Shown here one piece after another: positions 53,015 to 64,000 of a stretch of DNA of 64,000 nucleotides. Each line of letters starts with the position of its first letter. The first letter of the stretch is position 1. Below the pieces are notes generated by a model. The model was given only the letters and a program-made list of their open reading frames with translations, ran no database searches and was not told the origin of the DNA. A program made the translations under genes and the position numbers. Origin of the DNA: CALKJU01 sp035326425 (GTDB taxonomy: Bacteria > Pseudomonadota > Alphaproteobacteria > Geminicoccales > Geminicoccaceae); assembly GCA_035326425.1 (NCBI GenBank), contig DAOLFG010000003.1, forward strand, positions 1 through 64,000, in the 5' to 3' direction.

Positions 53015-53275
53015 ATGCTACGGACATTGCTCACCAGCCTGCGCACCCGCTGCCGGCTCGCCCGCCTGTCGGACCGTCTGCTGCGCGACATCGGCATCGA
53101 GCCGGCACGGGTTCGGCCAGCGGCCTGCGGGCCCTCGCCGCTCGTGCCGCAGCCGGCCCTACTGTGGCAGCTGAGGGATCCGCCGGCGGCCGCGCCCACC
53201 GAGCCGGAAGGCCAAGAACCGCGCCGTTCATGGTGGATTATTCACTTGCGCGCCCTGGAGACACGTCCCATATAG
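53015..53275 (+). CDS. DUF1127 domain protein
   Basis: A small basic protein of 86 residues. The N-terminal half has the DUF1127 core (RTRCRLARLSDRLLRDIGIE, residues 10-29); the Pro/Ala-rich C-terminal half is not conserved. ATG at 53015 is preceded by AGGA. It is divergent from a LacI regulator, just as the first DUF1127 gene is divergent from a LysR regulator. Its 3' end overlaps the probable promoter of the rimP-nusA operon. Confidence 0.75.
   Translation: MLRTLLTSLRTRCRLARLSDRLLRDIGIEPARVRPAACGPSPLVPQPALLWQLRDPPAAAPTEPEGQEPRRSWWIIHLRALETRPI
53246..53274 (+). promoter_or_regulatory. Candidate promoter for the rimP-nusA operon
   Basis: TTGCGC (53246-53251) and CATATA (53269-53274) are separated by 17 bases, in the 3' end of the DUF1127 gene and 42 bases before the rimP start. 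The match to housekeeping sigma-factor boxes is moderate. Confidence 0.35.
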
Positions 53276-53316
53276 CGGCCACTCCTCATCGACGAGCGTC
53301 GTCGGAGAGTGGGCTT

Positions 53317-53868
53317 GTGCCCGCTCCCCATTGGCGTGCTCGCAAGCCAGGGACCGCTTCCTTCAGCAAGATTGCCGAGCTGATCGAGCCGACGCTTCGG
53401 GACATGGGTTTCGAGCTCGTGACCGTGCGCTTCATGAAGGGCGCGCGCAGCAGCACGCTCCAGGTGATGGCCGAGCCGCAGGATCGCTCGCGGCAGATGA
53501 CGGTCGAGGATTGCGCCGAGATCAGCCATGCGGTGTCGGCGGTGCTCGATGTCGCCGACCCCATCGCCGGTGCCTATCGGCTGGAGATCAGCTCGCCGGG
53601 CCTCGACCGGCCGCTGGTCAGGGCCGCCGACTACGAGCGTTTCGTCGGGCATCCGGCCAGGATCGAGCTGAGCGAGGCGATCGACGTCGAGGGCAGGAAG
53701 CGCTTCCAGGGCAGGCTTGCGGGCATCGAGGGCGATGAGGTGCTGATCGACGTCGAGGGCGAGCGGCGACGCTTCCCATTGGCGCGGATCGGCAAGGCCA
53801 GGCTCCTGCTGAGCGAGCAGGTGCTGGGCGGCGGTCGCGGGCGCAAGCCCGGCAAGCGGCGAGCTTGA
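53317..53868 (+). CDS. rimP: Ribosome maturation factor RimP
   Basis: A 183-residue protein with the RimP N-terminal domain (IAELIEPTLRDMGFELVTVR and DCAEISHAVSAVLDVADPI), the conserved YRLEISSPGLDRPL turn near residue 89 and a C-terminal SH3-like domain, then a basic tail. It helps 30S subunit assembly. I chose GTG at 53317, which has GGAG nine bases upstream; the open frame extends further up but without similarity. First gene of the operon running through nusA, ylxR and infB. Confidence 0.92.
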   Translation: MPAPHWRARKPGTASFSKIAELIEPTLRDMGFELVTVRFMKGARSSTLQVMAEPQDRSRQMTVEDCAEISHAVSAVLDVADPIAGAYRLEISSPGLDRPLVRAADYERFVGHPARIELSEAIDVEGRKRFQGRLAGIEGDEVLIDVEGERRRFPLARIGKARLLLSEQVLGGGRGRKPGKRRA

Positions 53869-53881
53869 GGGACGGGGGCTG

Positions 53882-55429
53882 ATGGACGCAGGGATGTCGC
53901 TCGGACGAGCCGAGCTGTTGCGGATCGCGGAGACGGTGGCCCAGGAGAAGGGCATCAGCGCCGGCGAGGTCCTCGACGCCATGGAGCAGGCGGTGCAGAC
54001 CGCCGCCCGCCGCAAGTACGGCCAGGAGCACGAGATCGTCGCCGAGATCGACCGCAAGACCGGCGACATCCGCATCTACCGCGAGCTCGAGATCGCCGAG
54101 AACGTCGAGGACTACACCAAGCAGATGTCGCTCGAGGACGCCCAGGCCCACAACCCGGCGGCCCAGGTCGGCGACCACTATCTCGAGCCCCTGCCGCCGA
54201 TCGACCTCGGCCGCATCGCGGCGCAGAGCGCCAAGCAGGTCATCGTCCAGAAGGTCCGCGAGTACGAGCGCGAGCGCCAGTACAACGAGTTCAAGGACCG
54301 CATCGGCGAGATCGTCGTCGGCGAGGTCAAGCGCATGGAGCACGGCAACGTGCTCATCGACCTCGGCAAGGGCGAGGCGGTGGTGCGCCGCGACGAGCTG
54401 ATCCCGCGCGAGACCTTCCGCAACAAGGACCGCATCCGCGCCTACGTCTACGACGTCCGCCACGAGACCCGCGGGCCGCAGATCTTCCTGTCGCGGACCC
54501 ATCCGCAGTTCATGGCCAAGCTGTTCGAACAGGAAGTCCCCGAGATCTACGACAGCATCATCGAGATCAAGTCGGTGGCGCGCGACCCCGGCAGCCGTGC
54601 CAAGATCGCGGTGGTCTCCAAGGATTCCAGCATCGACCCGGTGGGCGCCTGCGTCGGCATGCGCGGCAGCCGCGTGCAGGCCGTGGTGCAGGAGCTGGCG
54701 GGCGAGAAGGTCGACATCATCCCCTGGTCGGGCGATCCGGCGACCTTCGTCGTCAACGCCCTGGCGCCGGCCGAGGTCTCGAAGGTGGTGCTCGATCCCG
54801 ACAACAAGCGGATCGAGGTCATCGTCCCCGACCACATGCAGCACATCGCCATCGGCCGGCGTGGCCAGAACGTGCGGCTGGCGTCGCAGCTCACCGGCTG
54901 GGACATCGACATCGTCTCGGAGAGCGAGGACAGCGAGCGCCGCAACCGCGAGTTCCGCGAGCTGACCGAGCTGTTCCTCAACGAGCTGAACGTCGAGGAG
55001 GTCATCGCCCAGCTGCTGGTCACCGAGGGCTTCTCCTCGATCGAGGAGCTGGCGCAGGCCGAGATCGAGGAGCTGGCGCAGATCCAGGGCTTCGACGAGG
55101 AGATCGGCGCGGCCCTGAAAGAGCGCGCCCAGACCTGGGTCGAGGAGCGCGACCAGGCGCTGCGCGCCGAGGCCGAGGAGCTGGGCCTGGCCGACGACCT
55201 CGTCGGGTACGACCGGCTCGACCTCGCCACCATCGTGGCGCTGGGACGCAAGGGCGTCAGGTCGCTCGAGGACTTCGCCGACCTCGCCGGCGACGAGCTG
55301 GTCGAGCTGATCCCGGATTCCGGCATCGACGCCCTCGCCGGCGACCTCGTCATGGATGCCCGCGTCCGGCTCGGCTGGATCGAGGCGCCGGCCGCCGAGC
55401 CTGCCGAGGAAGGTGCTCCCGCCGCGTGA
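53882..55429 (+). CDS. nusA: Transcription termination/antitermination factor NusA
   Basis: A 515-residue NusA. The N-terminal polymerase-binding domain (residues 1-130) is followed by S1 (GEIVVGEVKRMEHGNVLIDL), two KH domains (DPVGACVGMRGSRVQAVVQE and HIAIGRRGQNVRLASQL) and two acidic C-terminal repeats (VIAQLLVTEGFSSIEELAQA), the long proteobacterial form. It modulates pausing, termination and rRNA antitermination. ATG at 53882; the stop overlaps the ylxR start (GTGA). Confidence 0.96.
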   Translation: MDAGMSLGRAELLRIAETVAQEKGISAGEVLDAMEQAVQTAARRKYGQEHEIVAEIDRKTGDIRIYRELEIAENVEDYTKQMSLEDAQAHNPAAQVGDHYLEPLPPIDLGRIAAQSAKQVIVQKVREYERERQYNEFKDRIGEIVVGEVKRMEHGNVLIDLGKGEAVVRRDELIPRETFRNKDRIRAYVYDVRHETRGPQIFLSRTHPQFMAKLFEQEVPEIYDSIIEIKSVARDPGSRAKIAVVSKDSSIDPVGACVGMRGSRVQAVVQELAGEKVDIIPWSGDPATFVVNALAPAEVSKVVLDPDNKRIEVIVPDHMQHIAIGRRGQNVRLASQLTGWDIDIVSESEDSERRNREFRELTELFLNELNVEEVIAQLLVTEGFSSIEELAQAEIEELAQIQGFDEEIGAALKERAQTWVEERDQALRAEAEELGLADDLVGYDRLDLATIVALGRKGVRSLEDFADLAGDELVELIPDSGIDALAGDLVMDARVRLGWIEAPAAEPAEEGAPAA

Positions 55430-56114
55430 TCGATGCCGGAACCTCTCACGACGGGTCGCCGCCGCCCCCCGAGGGGATGGTGCTGGACGAGGGCCCGTCC
55501 GCCAACGGGCGGCGCTGCATCGCCAGCCGGCGGTCGCTGCCGCGCGAGCGGCTGGTGCGCTTCGTGGTCGATCCGTCGGATATGGTGGTGCCCGACGTCG
55601 CCGGTCGATTGCCGGGGCGCGGCGTCTGGCTCACCGCCGAACGTGATGCTATAAGCCTCGCCGTCGCCAAAGGGCTGTTCGCGAAGGCCGTCCGCCGCCG
55701 CGTCCACGCCGCCCCCGATCTGCCCGATCAGGTGGAAAGCATGCTGGCACGGCGCGGCCTCGACCTGATCGGTCTGGCCCGGCGGGCCGGCGAGCTTGTC
55801 GCCGGTTTCGATCAGGTCGCCGACTGGCTGCGGAACGGCAAGGCCGCCGTGCTGCTGGGTGCGCGCGACGGGGCGGCCGACGGCCGACGGAAGCTGCGGG
55901 CTCTCGCCCGCGAGCTGCCGGTGGTCGAGCTGTTCGATCGGCGCGAGCTCGGCACGGCGATCGGCCGCGACGAGGTCGTGCATGTGGCGATCTCTCCGGG
56001 GGGCCTGGCCAGGCGGTTGCTGGTCGAGGCCAACCGGCTTCGTGGATTCCGCCCCGATGGCACGGGCGGCGCTGTTGTGGATGCGGACGTAGGGACAGAG
56101 GAACCGACCCGATC

Positions 56115-56118
<4 letters not shown>
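55426..56118 (+). CDS. YlxR-type RNA-binding protein with L7Ae-like C-terminal domain
   Basis: A 230-residue protein. Residues 28-100 are the YlxR domain (RRCIASRRSLPRERLVRFVV and LPGRGVWLTAERDAI), here without the usual Cys pair; residues 110-200 resemble the L7Ae/YlxQ fold (LIGLARRAGELVAGFDQVAD, then AAVLLGARDGAADGRRKLRA). The fused form is common in alphaproteobacteria and likely binds RNA. The GTG start at 55426 overlaps nusA; the stop overlaps the infB start (ATGA). Confidence 0.88.
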
Positions 56119-59216
<3,098 letters not shown>

Positions 59217-59267
59217 GCGATGGCACCGGCTGTCCCGGCCGAGCCCGGGACCATGTGAGCGACCACG

Positions 59268-59660
59268 ATGCGCGCTGAGCGGGCGCAGGCCCCTTCGCAG
59301 CGGCAGCTGCGGGTCGCCGAGCAGATCCGACACCTGCTGGCCGAGGCGCTGATGCGTGGCGAGCTGCGGGATCCGCGGCTCGACGGCGTCAGCATCACGG
59401 TCGGCGAGGTGCGGATCGGCCGCGACCTGCGCCATGCGCAGGTCTACGTCACCGAGCTCGCCGGGCCGATCCGCCCGGAGGTGCTGGAGGCGCTCGGGCG
59501 CGCCGCCCCCCGCCTCGCCGGCCGGGTCGCCCGGGACATCCACCTGAAATACGCGCCGCGGCTCGAGTTCGTGGCCGACAGCCTGTTCGACGAGGCCGCC
59601 CGCATGGAGCGGCTGGTGAGCGACGCCGTCGCCCGCATCCGCCCGGCCGGGGAAGAGTGA
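59268..59660 (+). CDS. rbfA: Ribosome-binding factor A
   Basis: A 130-residue KH-fold protein with RQLRVAEQIRHLLAEALMRG near residue 12, DPRLDGVSITVGEVRIGRDL near residue 35, and LKYAPRLEFVADSLFDEAAR near residue 93. RbfA binds 16S rRNA helix 1 and supports cold-sensitive 30S maturation. ATG at 59268, 51 bases after infB; truB starts four bases after its stop. Confidence 0.95.
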   Translation: MRAERAQAPSQRQLRVAEQIRHLLAEALMRGELRDPRLDGVSITVGEVRIGRDLRHAQVYVTELAGPIRPEVLEALGRAAPRLAGRVARDIHLKYAPRLEFVADSLFDEAARMERLVSDAVARIRPAGEE

Positions 59661-59664
59661 CGCC

Positions 59665-60585
59665 ATGGCGCGCGGCAAGCGCAAGGGCCGGCCGATCAAC
59701 GGCTGGCTGGTGATCGACAAGGACGCCGGCGTCACCTCGACCTGGGTGGTGGGTGCCGTCAAGCGCCTGACCGATGCGCAGAAGGCCGGCCACGGCGGCA
59801 CGCTCGATCCCCTGGCCACCGGCATCCTGCCGATCGCCCTGGGCGAGGCGACCAAGACCGTCCCCTATGTGATGGACAGCAGCAAGGCCTACCGCTTCAC
59901 GCTGCGCTTCGGCGAGGCCCGCGACACCGACGACGCCGAAGGGCAGGTCACCGCCACCAGCGACCTGCGGCCGGACGACGCCGCCATCGAGGCCGCCCTG
60001 CCCGCCTTCATCGGCACGATCATGCAGCGGCCGCCCGACTTCGCCGCCGTGAAGATCCAGGGCGAGCGCGCCTACGATCTCGCCCGGCGCGGCGAGGCCG
60101 TCGAGATCGAGCCGCGCGAGGTCCGCATCGACCAGCTGCGCCTGGTCGAGCGCCCGGACGCCGACCATGCCGTGCTCGACATGGGATGCGGCAAGGGCGC
60201 CTATGTGCGCGCCGTCGCGCGCGACCTCGGCCGGCGGCTCGGCTGCCTCGCCCATGTCACCCAGCTTCGGCGTACCCGTGTCGGGCCGTTCGGCCTCGAC
60301 CGGGCGGTGCGCCTGGAGACCCTGGAGCGGATCGTCGAAGACGATTCCCTGCCCCAGGCCCTCGTTCCCGTCGTGACCGCGCTGGCCGGCATCCCGGCGC
60401 TGGCCGTGACGGAACCGCAGGCGATCCGGCTCAAGGCCGGACAGGCCGTCGTCGTCGCACCGCAGCTCGTCGAGGGCGAGGTGACGGAGGCGGCGGCGAT
60501 CAAGGTGCTCAGCGCCGGCGAGCTCGTGGCCCTGGCCCGGCTCGACGGTGCCGAGCTGACGCCTCTGCGGATCTTCAACAGCTGA
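59665..60585 (+). CDS. truB: tRNA pseudouridine(55) synthase
   Basis: A 306-residue synthase. The catalytic Asp48 is in GHGGTLDPLATGILPIALGE, with VIDKDAGVTSTWVVGAVKR before it and KGAYVRAVARDLGRRLG near residue 175. A short PUA-like C-terminal domain follows. It makes pseudouridine 55 in the T loop of tRNAs. ATG at 59665; the stop is 31 bases before rpsO. Confidence 0.96.
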   Translation: MARGKRKGRPINGWLVIDKDAGVTSTWVVGAVKRLTDAQKAGHGGTLDPLATGILPIALGEATKTVPYVMDSSKAYRFTLRFGEARDTDDAEGQVTATSDLRPDDAAIEAALPAFIGTIMQRPPDFAAVKIQGERAYDLARRGEAVEIEPREVRIDQLRLVERPDADHAVLDMGCGKGAYVRAVARDLGRRLGCLAHVTQLRRTRVGPFGLDRAVRLETLERIVEDDSLPQALVPVVTALAGIPALAVTEPQAIRLKAGQAVVVAPQLVEGEVTEAAAIKVLSAGELVALARLDGAELTPLRIFNS

Positions 60586-60616
60586 AACGACCGATGCCGT
60601 GATGGAGTGATGGACG

Positions 60617-60886
60617 ATGTCGATCGCGCAAGAGCGCAAGGGTACGCTGATCAAGGAATACGCCACCCATGAAGGCGACACCGGCTCGCCCGAGGTCCAG
60701 GTGGCCATTCTCAGCGAGCGTATCGGCAATCTGACCGAGCACCTGAAGTTGCATCAGAAGGACTTCGCCTCGCGGCGCGGTCTCCTGATGATGGTGGGCC
60801 AGCGTCGCCGCCTGCTCGACTATGTGCGCAAGACCAACGAGGCGCGTTACCAGTCGCTGATCGAGCGCCTGGGCCTGCGCCGCTGA
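60617..60886 (+). CDS. rpsO: 30S ribosomal protein S15
   Basis: An 89-residue ribosomal protein of standard length with EYATHEGDTGSPEVQVAILS and LKLHQKDFASRRGLLMMVGQ. It binds the central domain of 16S rRNA. ATG at 60617 has GGAG about ten bases upstream. A long hairpin follows between it and pnp. Confidence 0.97.
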   Translation: MSIAQERKGTLIKEYATHEGDTGSPEVQVAILSERIGNLTEHLKLHQKDFASRRGLLMMVGQRRRLLDYVRKTNEARYQSLIERLGLRR

Positions 60887-60897
60887 GCTGCAAAGCG

Positions 60898-60927
60898 GAC
60901 CGCGGCCGGAATCGGCCGGCCGCGGTC
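60898..60927 (+). promoter_or_regulatory. Hairpin between rpsO and pnp
   Basis: GACCGCGGCCG (60898-60908) pairs with CGGCCGCGGTC (60917-60927), 11 bp with an 8-base loop, starting 12 bases after the rpsO stop. No T-tract follows. In E. coli the same place holds a processing hairpin cut by RNase III that PNPase uses to control its own mRNA; this one may work likewise or act as a partial terminator. Confidence 0.6.
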
Positions 60928-60980
60928 CTGCCGGCGCACGGACGCGCCGGGGGCCATGAGTGCCCATGAAAGGTTGATGA

Positions 60981-63212
60981 ATGTTCCAGATCACACGTAA
61001 GCGGATCGATTGGGCCGGAAGGCCGCTGTTGCTGGAGTCCGGCCGCGTCGCCCGCCAGGCCGACGGTGCCGTGCTGGCCACGCATGGCGAGACCGTGGTG
61101 CTCTGCACCGTGGTCGCCAACAAGAGCGTCAAGCCCGGCCAGGACTTCTTCCCGCTGACGGTCAACTACCAGGAAAAGACCTTCGCCGCCGGCAAGATCC
61201 CGGGCGGCTTCTTCAAGCGCGAGGGCCGGCCGACCGAGAAGGAGACCCTGACCTCGCGCCTGATCGACCGGCCGATCCGGCCGCTGTTCCCGGACGGCTT
61301 CCGCAACGAGGTCCAGGTCGTGGCCACGGTGCTGGCGCACGACGGCGAGACCGACCCCGACATCGTGGCGATGATCGGCAGCTCGGCGGCGCTGACCATC
61401 AGCGGCGTGCCCTTCCTCGGCCCGATCGGAGCGGCCCGCGTCGGCTGGATCGACGGCCGGTTCGTGCTGTGCCCGACACTGGCGCAGACGAAGGATTCGC
61501 AGCTCGACCTCGTCGTCGCCGGCACGGCCGACGCCGTGATGATGGTGGAATCGGAGGCCAGGGAGCTCGCCGAGGACACCATGCTGGGTGCCGTGATGTT
61601 CGGCATGGAGCAGTTCCGGCCGGTGATCGACATGATCATCGACCTGGCCGAGGACTGCGCCAAGGACGCCTGGGACCTGCAGGTCCCCGACCACAGCGGG
61701 CTGCTGTCGCTGATGGAGCAGGGCCTCGGCGGCGAGCTCGGCCAGGCCTATGCCGAGGCGCAGAAGCAGGCCCGCCACGAGAAGGTGGCGGCCGTCAAGG
61801 CGCGCGCGCTCGAGCTGCACGGCGGCGCCGAGGGCGAGAACGCCCAGCTCGTCTCGTCGCAGTTCAAGGAGCTCGAGGCCCGGGTCGTCCGCAACGCCAT
61901 CCTCGACACCGGCCGCCGCATCGACGGCCGCGACGTCCGCACCGTGCGGCCGATCCTGGCCGAGGTCGGCGTGCTGCCGCGCGTCCACGGCTCCGCGCTG
62001 TTCACCCGCGGTGAGACCCAGGCGCTGGTGGTGGCGACGCTCGGCACCGGCAACGACGAGCAGATCATCGATTCGCTTGAGGGCGAAAGCCGCGAGCACT
62101 ACATGCTGCACTACAACTTCCCGCCCTATTCGGTGGGCGAGACCGGCCGCATGGGCTCGCCGGGCCGGCGCGAGATCGGCCACGGCAAGCTCGCCTGGCG
62201 GGCGACCCGGCCGCTGCTGCCGCCCAAGGACCAGTTCCCCTACACCATTCGCGTGGTGTCGGAGATCACCGAGAGCAATGGCAGCTCGTCGATGGCCACG
62301 GTCTGCGGCACCTCGCTGGCGCTGATGGATGCCGGCGTTCCCCTGCCTCGCCCGGTTGCGGGCATCGCCATGGGCCTGATCAAGGAGGGCGACCGCTTCG
62401 CGGTGCTGTCCGACATCCTGGGCGACGAGGACCATCTGGGCGACATGGACTTCAAGGTGGCCGGCACCGAGCAGGGCGTCACCTCGCTGCAGATGGACAT
62501 CAAGATCGCCGGCATCACCGAGGAGATCATGAAGGTCGCCTTGGCCCAGGCCCGCGAGGGCCGGATGCACATCCTGGGCGAGATGGCCAAGTGCACGACC
62601 GGTGCCCGCGTCGAGATGCGCGACACCGTGCCCAAGATCGTCCAGATCAACATCCCCACCGACAAGATCGGCGCCGTCATCGGTCCGGGCGGCAAGATGA
62701 TCCGCGAGATCACCGAGACCACCGGTGCCAAGATCGACATCGAGGACGACGGCCTCGTCAAGGTCGCCTCGGCCGACGCCGCGGCGATCAAGAAGGCGGT
62801 CGACTGGATCCGCGGCCTCACCGCCTCGGTCGAGGTCGGCCAGATCTACGAGGGCGAGGTCGTGGGCACCGTCGATTTCGGCGCCTTCATCCGCTTCCTC
62901 GGCCGCAGCGAGGGCCTGTGCCACATCTCGGAGCTGGCCAACGAGCGGGTCGCCAAGGTCACCGACGTGCTCAATGTCGGCGACAAGGTGAAGGTGAAGG
63001 TGATCGCCGTCGACGAGCGCGGCCGGGTCAAGCTCAGCCGCCGTGCCGTCGACCAGGAGACCGGCGAGGAGCTGCCGGTCCAGCCGCGCCCGCCGCGGCA
63101 GGATCGCCCGCGCTTCGACCAGCCGCGCGAGGACGGCCAGCCGTCCGAGGGCGAGCGCGGGGAGCGGGGCGAGCACGGGTCGCGCGACGGCAGAAGGCGC
63201 CGCCGCGCTTGA
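60981..63212 (+). CDS. pnp: Polyribonucleotide nucleotidyltransferase
   Basis: A 743-residue PNPase. Two RNase PH domains (start FQITRKRIDWAGRPLLLESG; second around residues 310-545 with RTVRPILAEVGVLPRVHGSA), a KH domain (IPTDKIGAVIGPGGKMIREI near residue 557) and an S1 domain (GQIYEGEVVGTVDFGAFIRF near residue 620) are present, then an Arg/Glu-rich tail. It degrades RNA with phosphate and is a degradosome subunit. ATG at 60981 with AAGG upstream. Confidence 0.97.
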   Translation: MFQITRKRIDWAGRPLLLESGRVARQADGAVLATHGETVVLCTVVANKSVKPGQDFFPLTVNYQEKTFAAGKIPGGFFKREGRPTEKETLTSRLIDRPIRPLFPDGFRNEVQVVATVLAHDGETDPDIVAMIGSSAALTISGVPFLGPIGAARVGWIDGRFVLCPTLAQTKDSQLDLVVAGTADAVMMVESEARELAEDTMLGAVMFGMEQFRPVIDMIIDLAEDCAKDAWDLQVPDHSGLLSLMEQGLGGELGQAYAEAQKQARHEKVAAVKARALELHGGAEGENAQLVSSQFKELEARVVRNAILDTGRRIDGRDVRTVRPILAEVGVLPRVHGSALFTRGETQALVVATLGTGNDEQIIDSLEGESREHYMLHYNFPPYSVGETGRMGSPGRREIGHGKLAWRATRPLLPPKDQFPYTIRVVSEITESNGSSSMATVCGTSLALMDAGVPLPRPVAGIAMGLIKEGDRFAVLSDILGDEDHLGDMDFKVAGTEQGVTSLQMDIKIAGITEEIMKVALAQAREGRMHILGEMAKCTTGARVEMRDTVPKIVQINIPTDKIGAVIGPGGKMIREITETTGAKIDIEDDGLVKVASADAAAIKKAVDWIRGLTASVEVGQIYEGEVVGTVDFGAFIRFLGRSEGLCHISELANERVAKVTDVLNVGDKVKVKVIAVDERGRVKLSRRAVDQETGEELPVQPRPPRQDRPRFDQPREDGQPSEGERGERGEHGSRDGRRRRRA

Positions 63213-63218
63213 TGGCAC

Positions 63219-63253
63219 GCCCGGCCGGCGCGCGCCGCGCGTGCCGGCCGGGC
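63219..63253 (+). terminator. Very stable hairpin after pnp
   Basis: GCCCGGCCGGC (63219-63229) pairs perfectly with GCCGGCCGGGC (63243-63253), and the inner bases 63230-63242 can extend the stem by five pairs with one G-U, leaving a 3-base loop. It begins seven bases after the pnp stop. No T-tract follows; it may terminate transcription or protect the mRNA 3' end. Confidence 0.6.
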
Positions 63254-63270
63254 GACGCTTCAGGGAGACG

Positions 63271-64000
63271 ATGATGAGCTGTGTTCAGCCGATGATGCTC
63301 TCCGGACAGGAGGTCTGGCCGCTGGTCGAAGGCGGCAAGGGCGTGTCCGCGAGCAACGGCCGGAGCAGCGGAGCCTGGGCCGCCGCTGGTGGTGTCGGCA
63401 CCTTCTCGGGTGTCAACGCCGACGTCTTCGACGACAATGGCGAGATCGTGCCGCTGGTGTTCCGCGGCCGCGACCGGCTGGAGCGCCACGAGGAGCTGAT
63501 CGCCTACTCGACCAAGGGTGCCATCAGCCAGGCCAGACGCGCCCACGACATGCGCAATGGCGAGGGACGCATCCACATCAACGTGCTCTGGGAAATGGGC
63601 GGCTGCGAGCGCGTACTGGTCGGCGCCCTCGAGGGTGCAAAGGGCCTGATCCACGGTGTGACCTGTGGTGCCGGCATGCCCTACAGGCTGGCCGAGATCT
63701 GCGCCCGCTACGGCGTCTACTACTATCCGATCGTCTCCTCGGGCCGCGCCTTCAACGCCCTGTGGAAGCGCGCCTACCACAAGTTCGCCGACTGGCTGGG
63801 CGGCGTGGTCTACGAGGATCCGTGGCGGGCCGGCGGCCACAACGGCCTGTCCAACAACGAGGACCCGACCAGGCCCGAGCCCGCCTTCCCCCGCGTGCTC
63901 GAGATCCGCAAGCTGATGCGCGGCATGGGCCTGGGCTCGGTGCCGATCGTCATGGCCGGCGGGGTGTGGCATCTCAAGGACTGGGACGACTTCATCGGCA
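63271..64000 (+). CDS. Nitronate monooxygenase/FabK-like flavin oxidoreductase, C-terminus missing
   Basis: 243 codons are present; the gene runs off the window. The visible part has GVSASNGRSSGAWAAAGGVG near residue 23, VGALEGAKGLIHGVTCGAGM near residue 115 and EDPWRAGGHNGLSNNEDPTR near residue 180, where GGHNG is the FMN-phosphate-binding turn of 2-nitropropane dioxygenase-like enzymes. These oxidise nitronates or reduce enoyl groups; which one is unclear. ATG at 63271 has AGGGAG upstream; the second ATG at 63274 is equally possible. Confidence 0.85.
   Translation, partial: MMSCVQPMMLSGQEVWPLVEGGKGVSASNGRSSGAWAAAGGVGTFSGVNADVFDDNGEIVPLVFRGRDRLERHEELIAYSTKGAISQARRAHDMRNGEGRIHINVLWEMGGCERVLVGALEGAKGLIHGVTCGAGMPYRLAEICARYGVYYYPIVSSGRAFNALWKRAYHKFADWLGGVVYEDPWRAGGHNGLSNNEDPTRPEPAFPRVLEIRKLMRGMGLGSVPIVMAGGVWHLKDWDDFIG

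Noticed and set aside
60711..63218. Reverse-strand frame opposite pnp
   Set aside because: Antisense shadow of a certain housekeeping gene in a GC-rich genome.

Overview
The window is a GC-rich stretch of an alphaproteobacterial chromosome. The evidence is a Ros/MucR-type regulator, two DUF1127 proteins, System I cytochrome c maturation with a fused-type CcmI, GlnD, and the gene orders phoH-ybeY-corC-lnt-HTH-metK-trmB and rimP-nusA-ylxR-infB-rbfA-truB-rpsO-pnp. The content best fits Rhodospirillales or a neighbouring order; the sequence alone does not give me a genus. Genes are dense, often overlap by 4 bases (ATGA, GTGA, CTGA), and several use GTG, TTG or apparently CTG starts.

Layout. 1-10.6 kb is accessory: the first 54 codons of an RTX protein, a LysR/DUF1127 divergent pair, small membrane proteins, an AT-richer DUF805 gene, a 15-bp tandem repeat, one intact IS5/IS427-like insertion sequence (5105-5943) between a Uma2 gene and a DUF2238 gene, a D-glycerate-type dehydrogenase, and two overlapping genes I do not recognise. 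10.7-15.7 kb is the ccmDEFGHI operon for haem attachment to periplasmic cytochromes c. 15.8-23.6 kb holds glnD (nitrogen sensing), a VapBC-type toxin-antitoxin pair, an AI-2E family transporter, murJ (lipid II flippase), trpS and a DoxX protein.

23.7-31.2 kb is the most unusual part. A PadR regulator with a clear inverted-repeat operator faces a methyltransferase, a CesT-like type III secretion chaperone and a 1054-residue protein that looks like its secreted client, followed by an MFS transporter and a DUF2333 protein. No secretion apparatus gene is in the window. 31.2-34.3 kb is an exported methionine sulfoxide repair operon (msrB-dipZ-msrA) in which the DipZ-like electron carrier has a methionine-rich linker. 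34.5-41.1 kb has a methyltransferase and a rhamnose-type ABC transporter operon interrupted by a histidinol-phosphate aminotransferase gene.

41.2-64 kb is mostly housekeeping: Nfu iron-sulfur carrier, tsaB-rimI, TusA-like protein, MucR, miaB, phoH, ybeY, corC, lnt, an XRE regulator, metK and trmB. A LacI/DUF1127 divergent pair then precedes the translation/RNA operon rimP to pnp and a partial flavin oxidoreductase at the right edge. In this part phoH, lnt and trmB have no ATG, GTG or TTG where conservation requires the start. No rRNA, tRNA or CRISPR array was seen.
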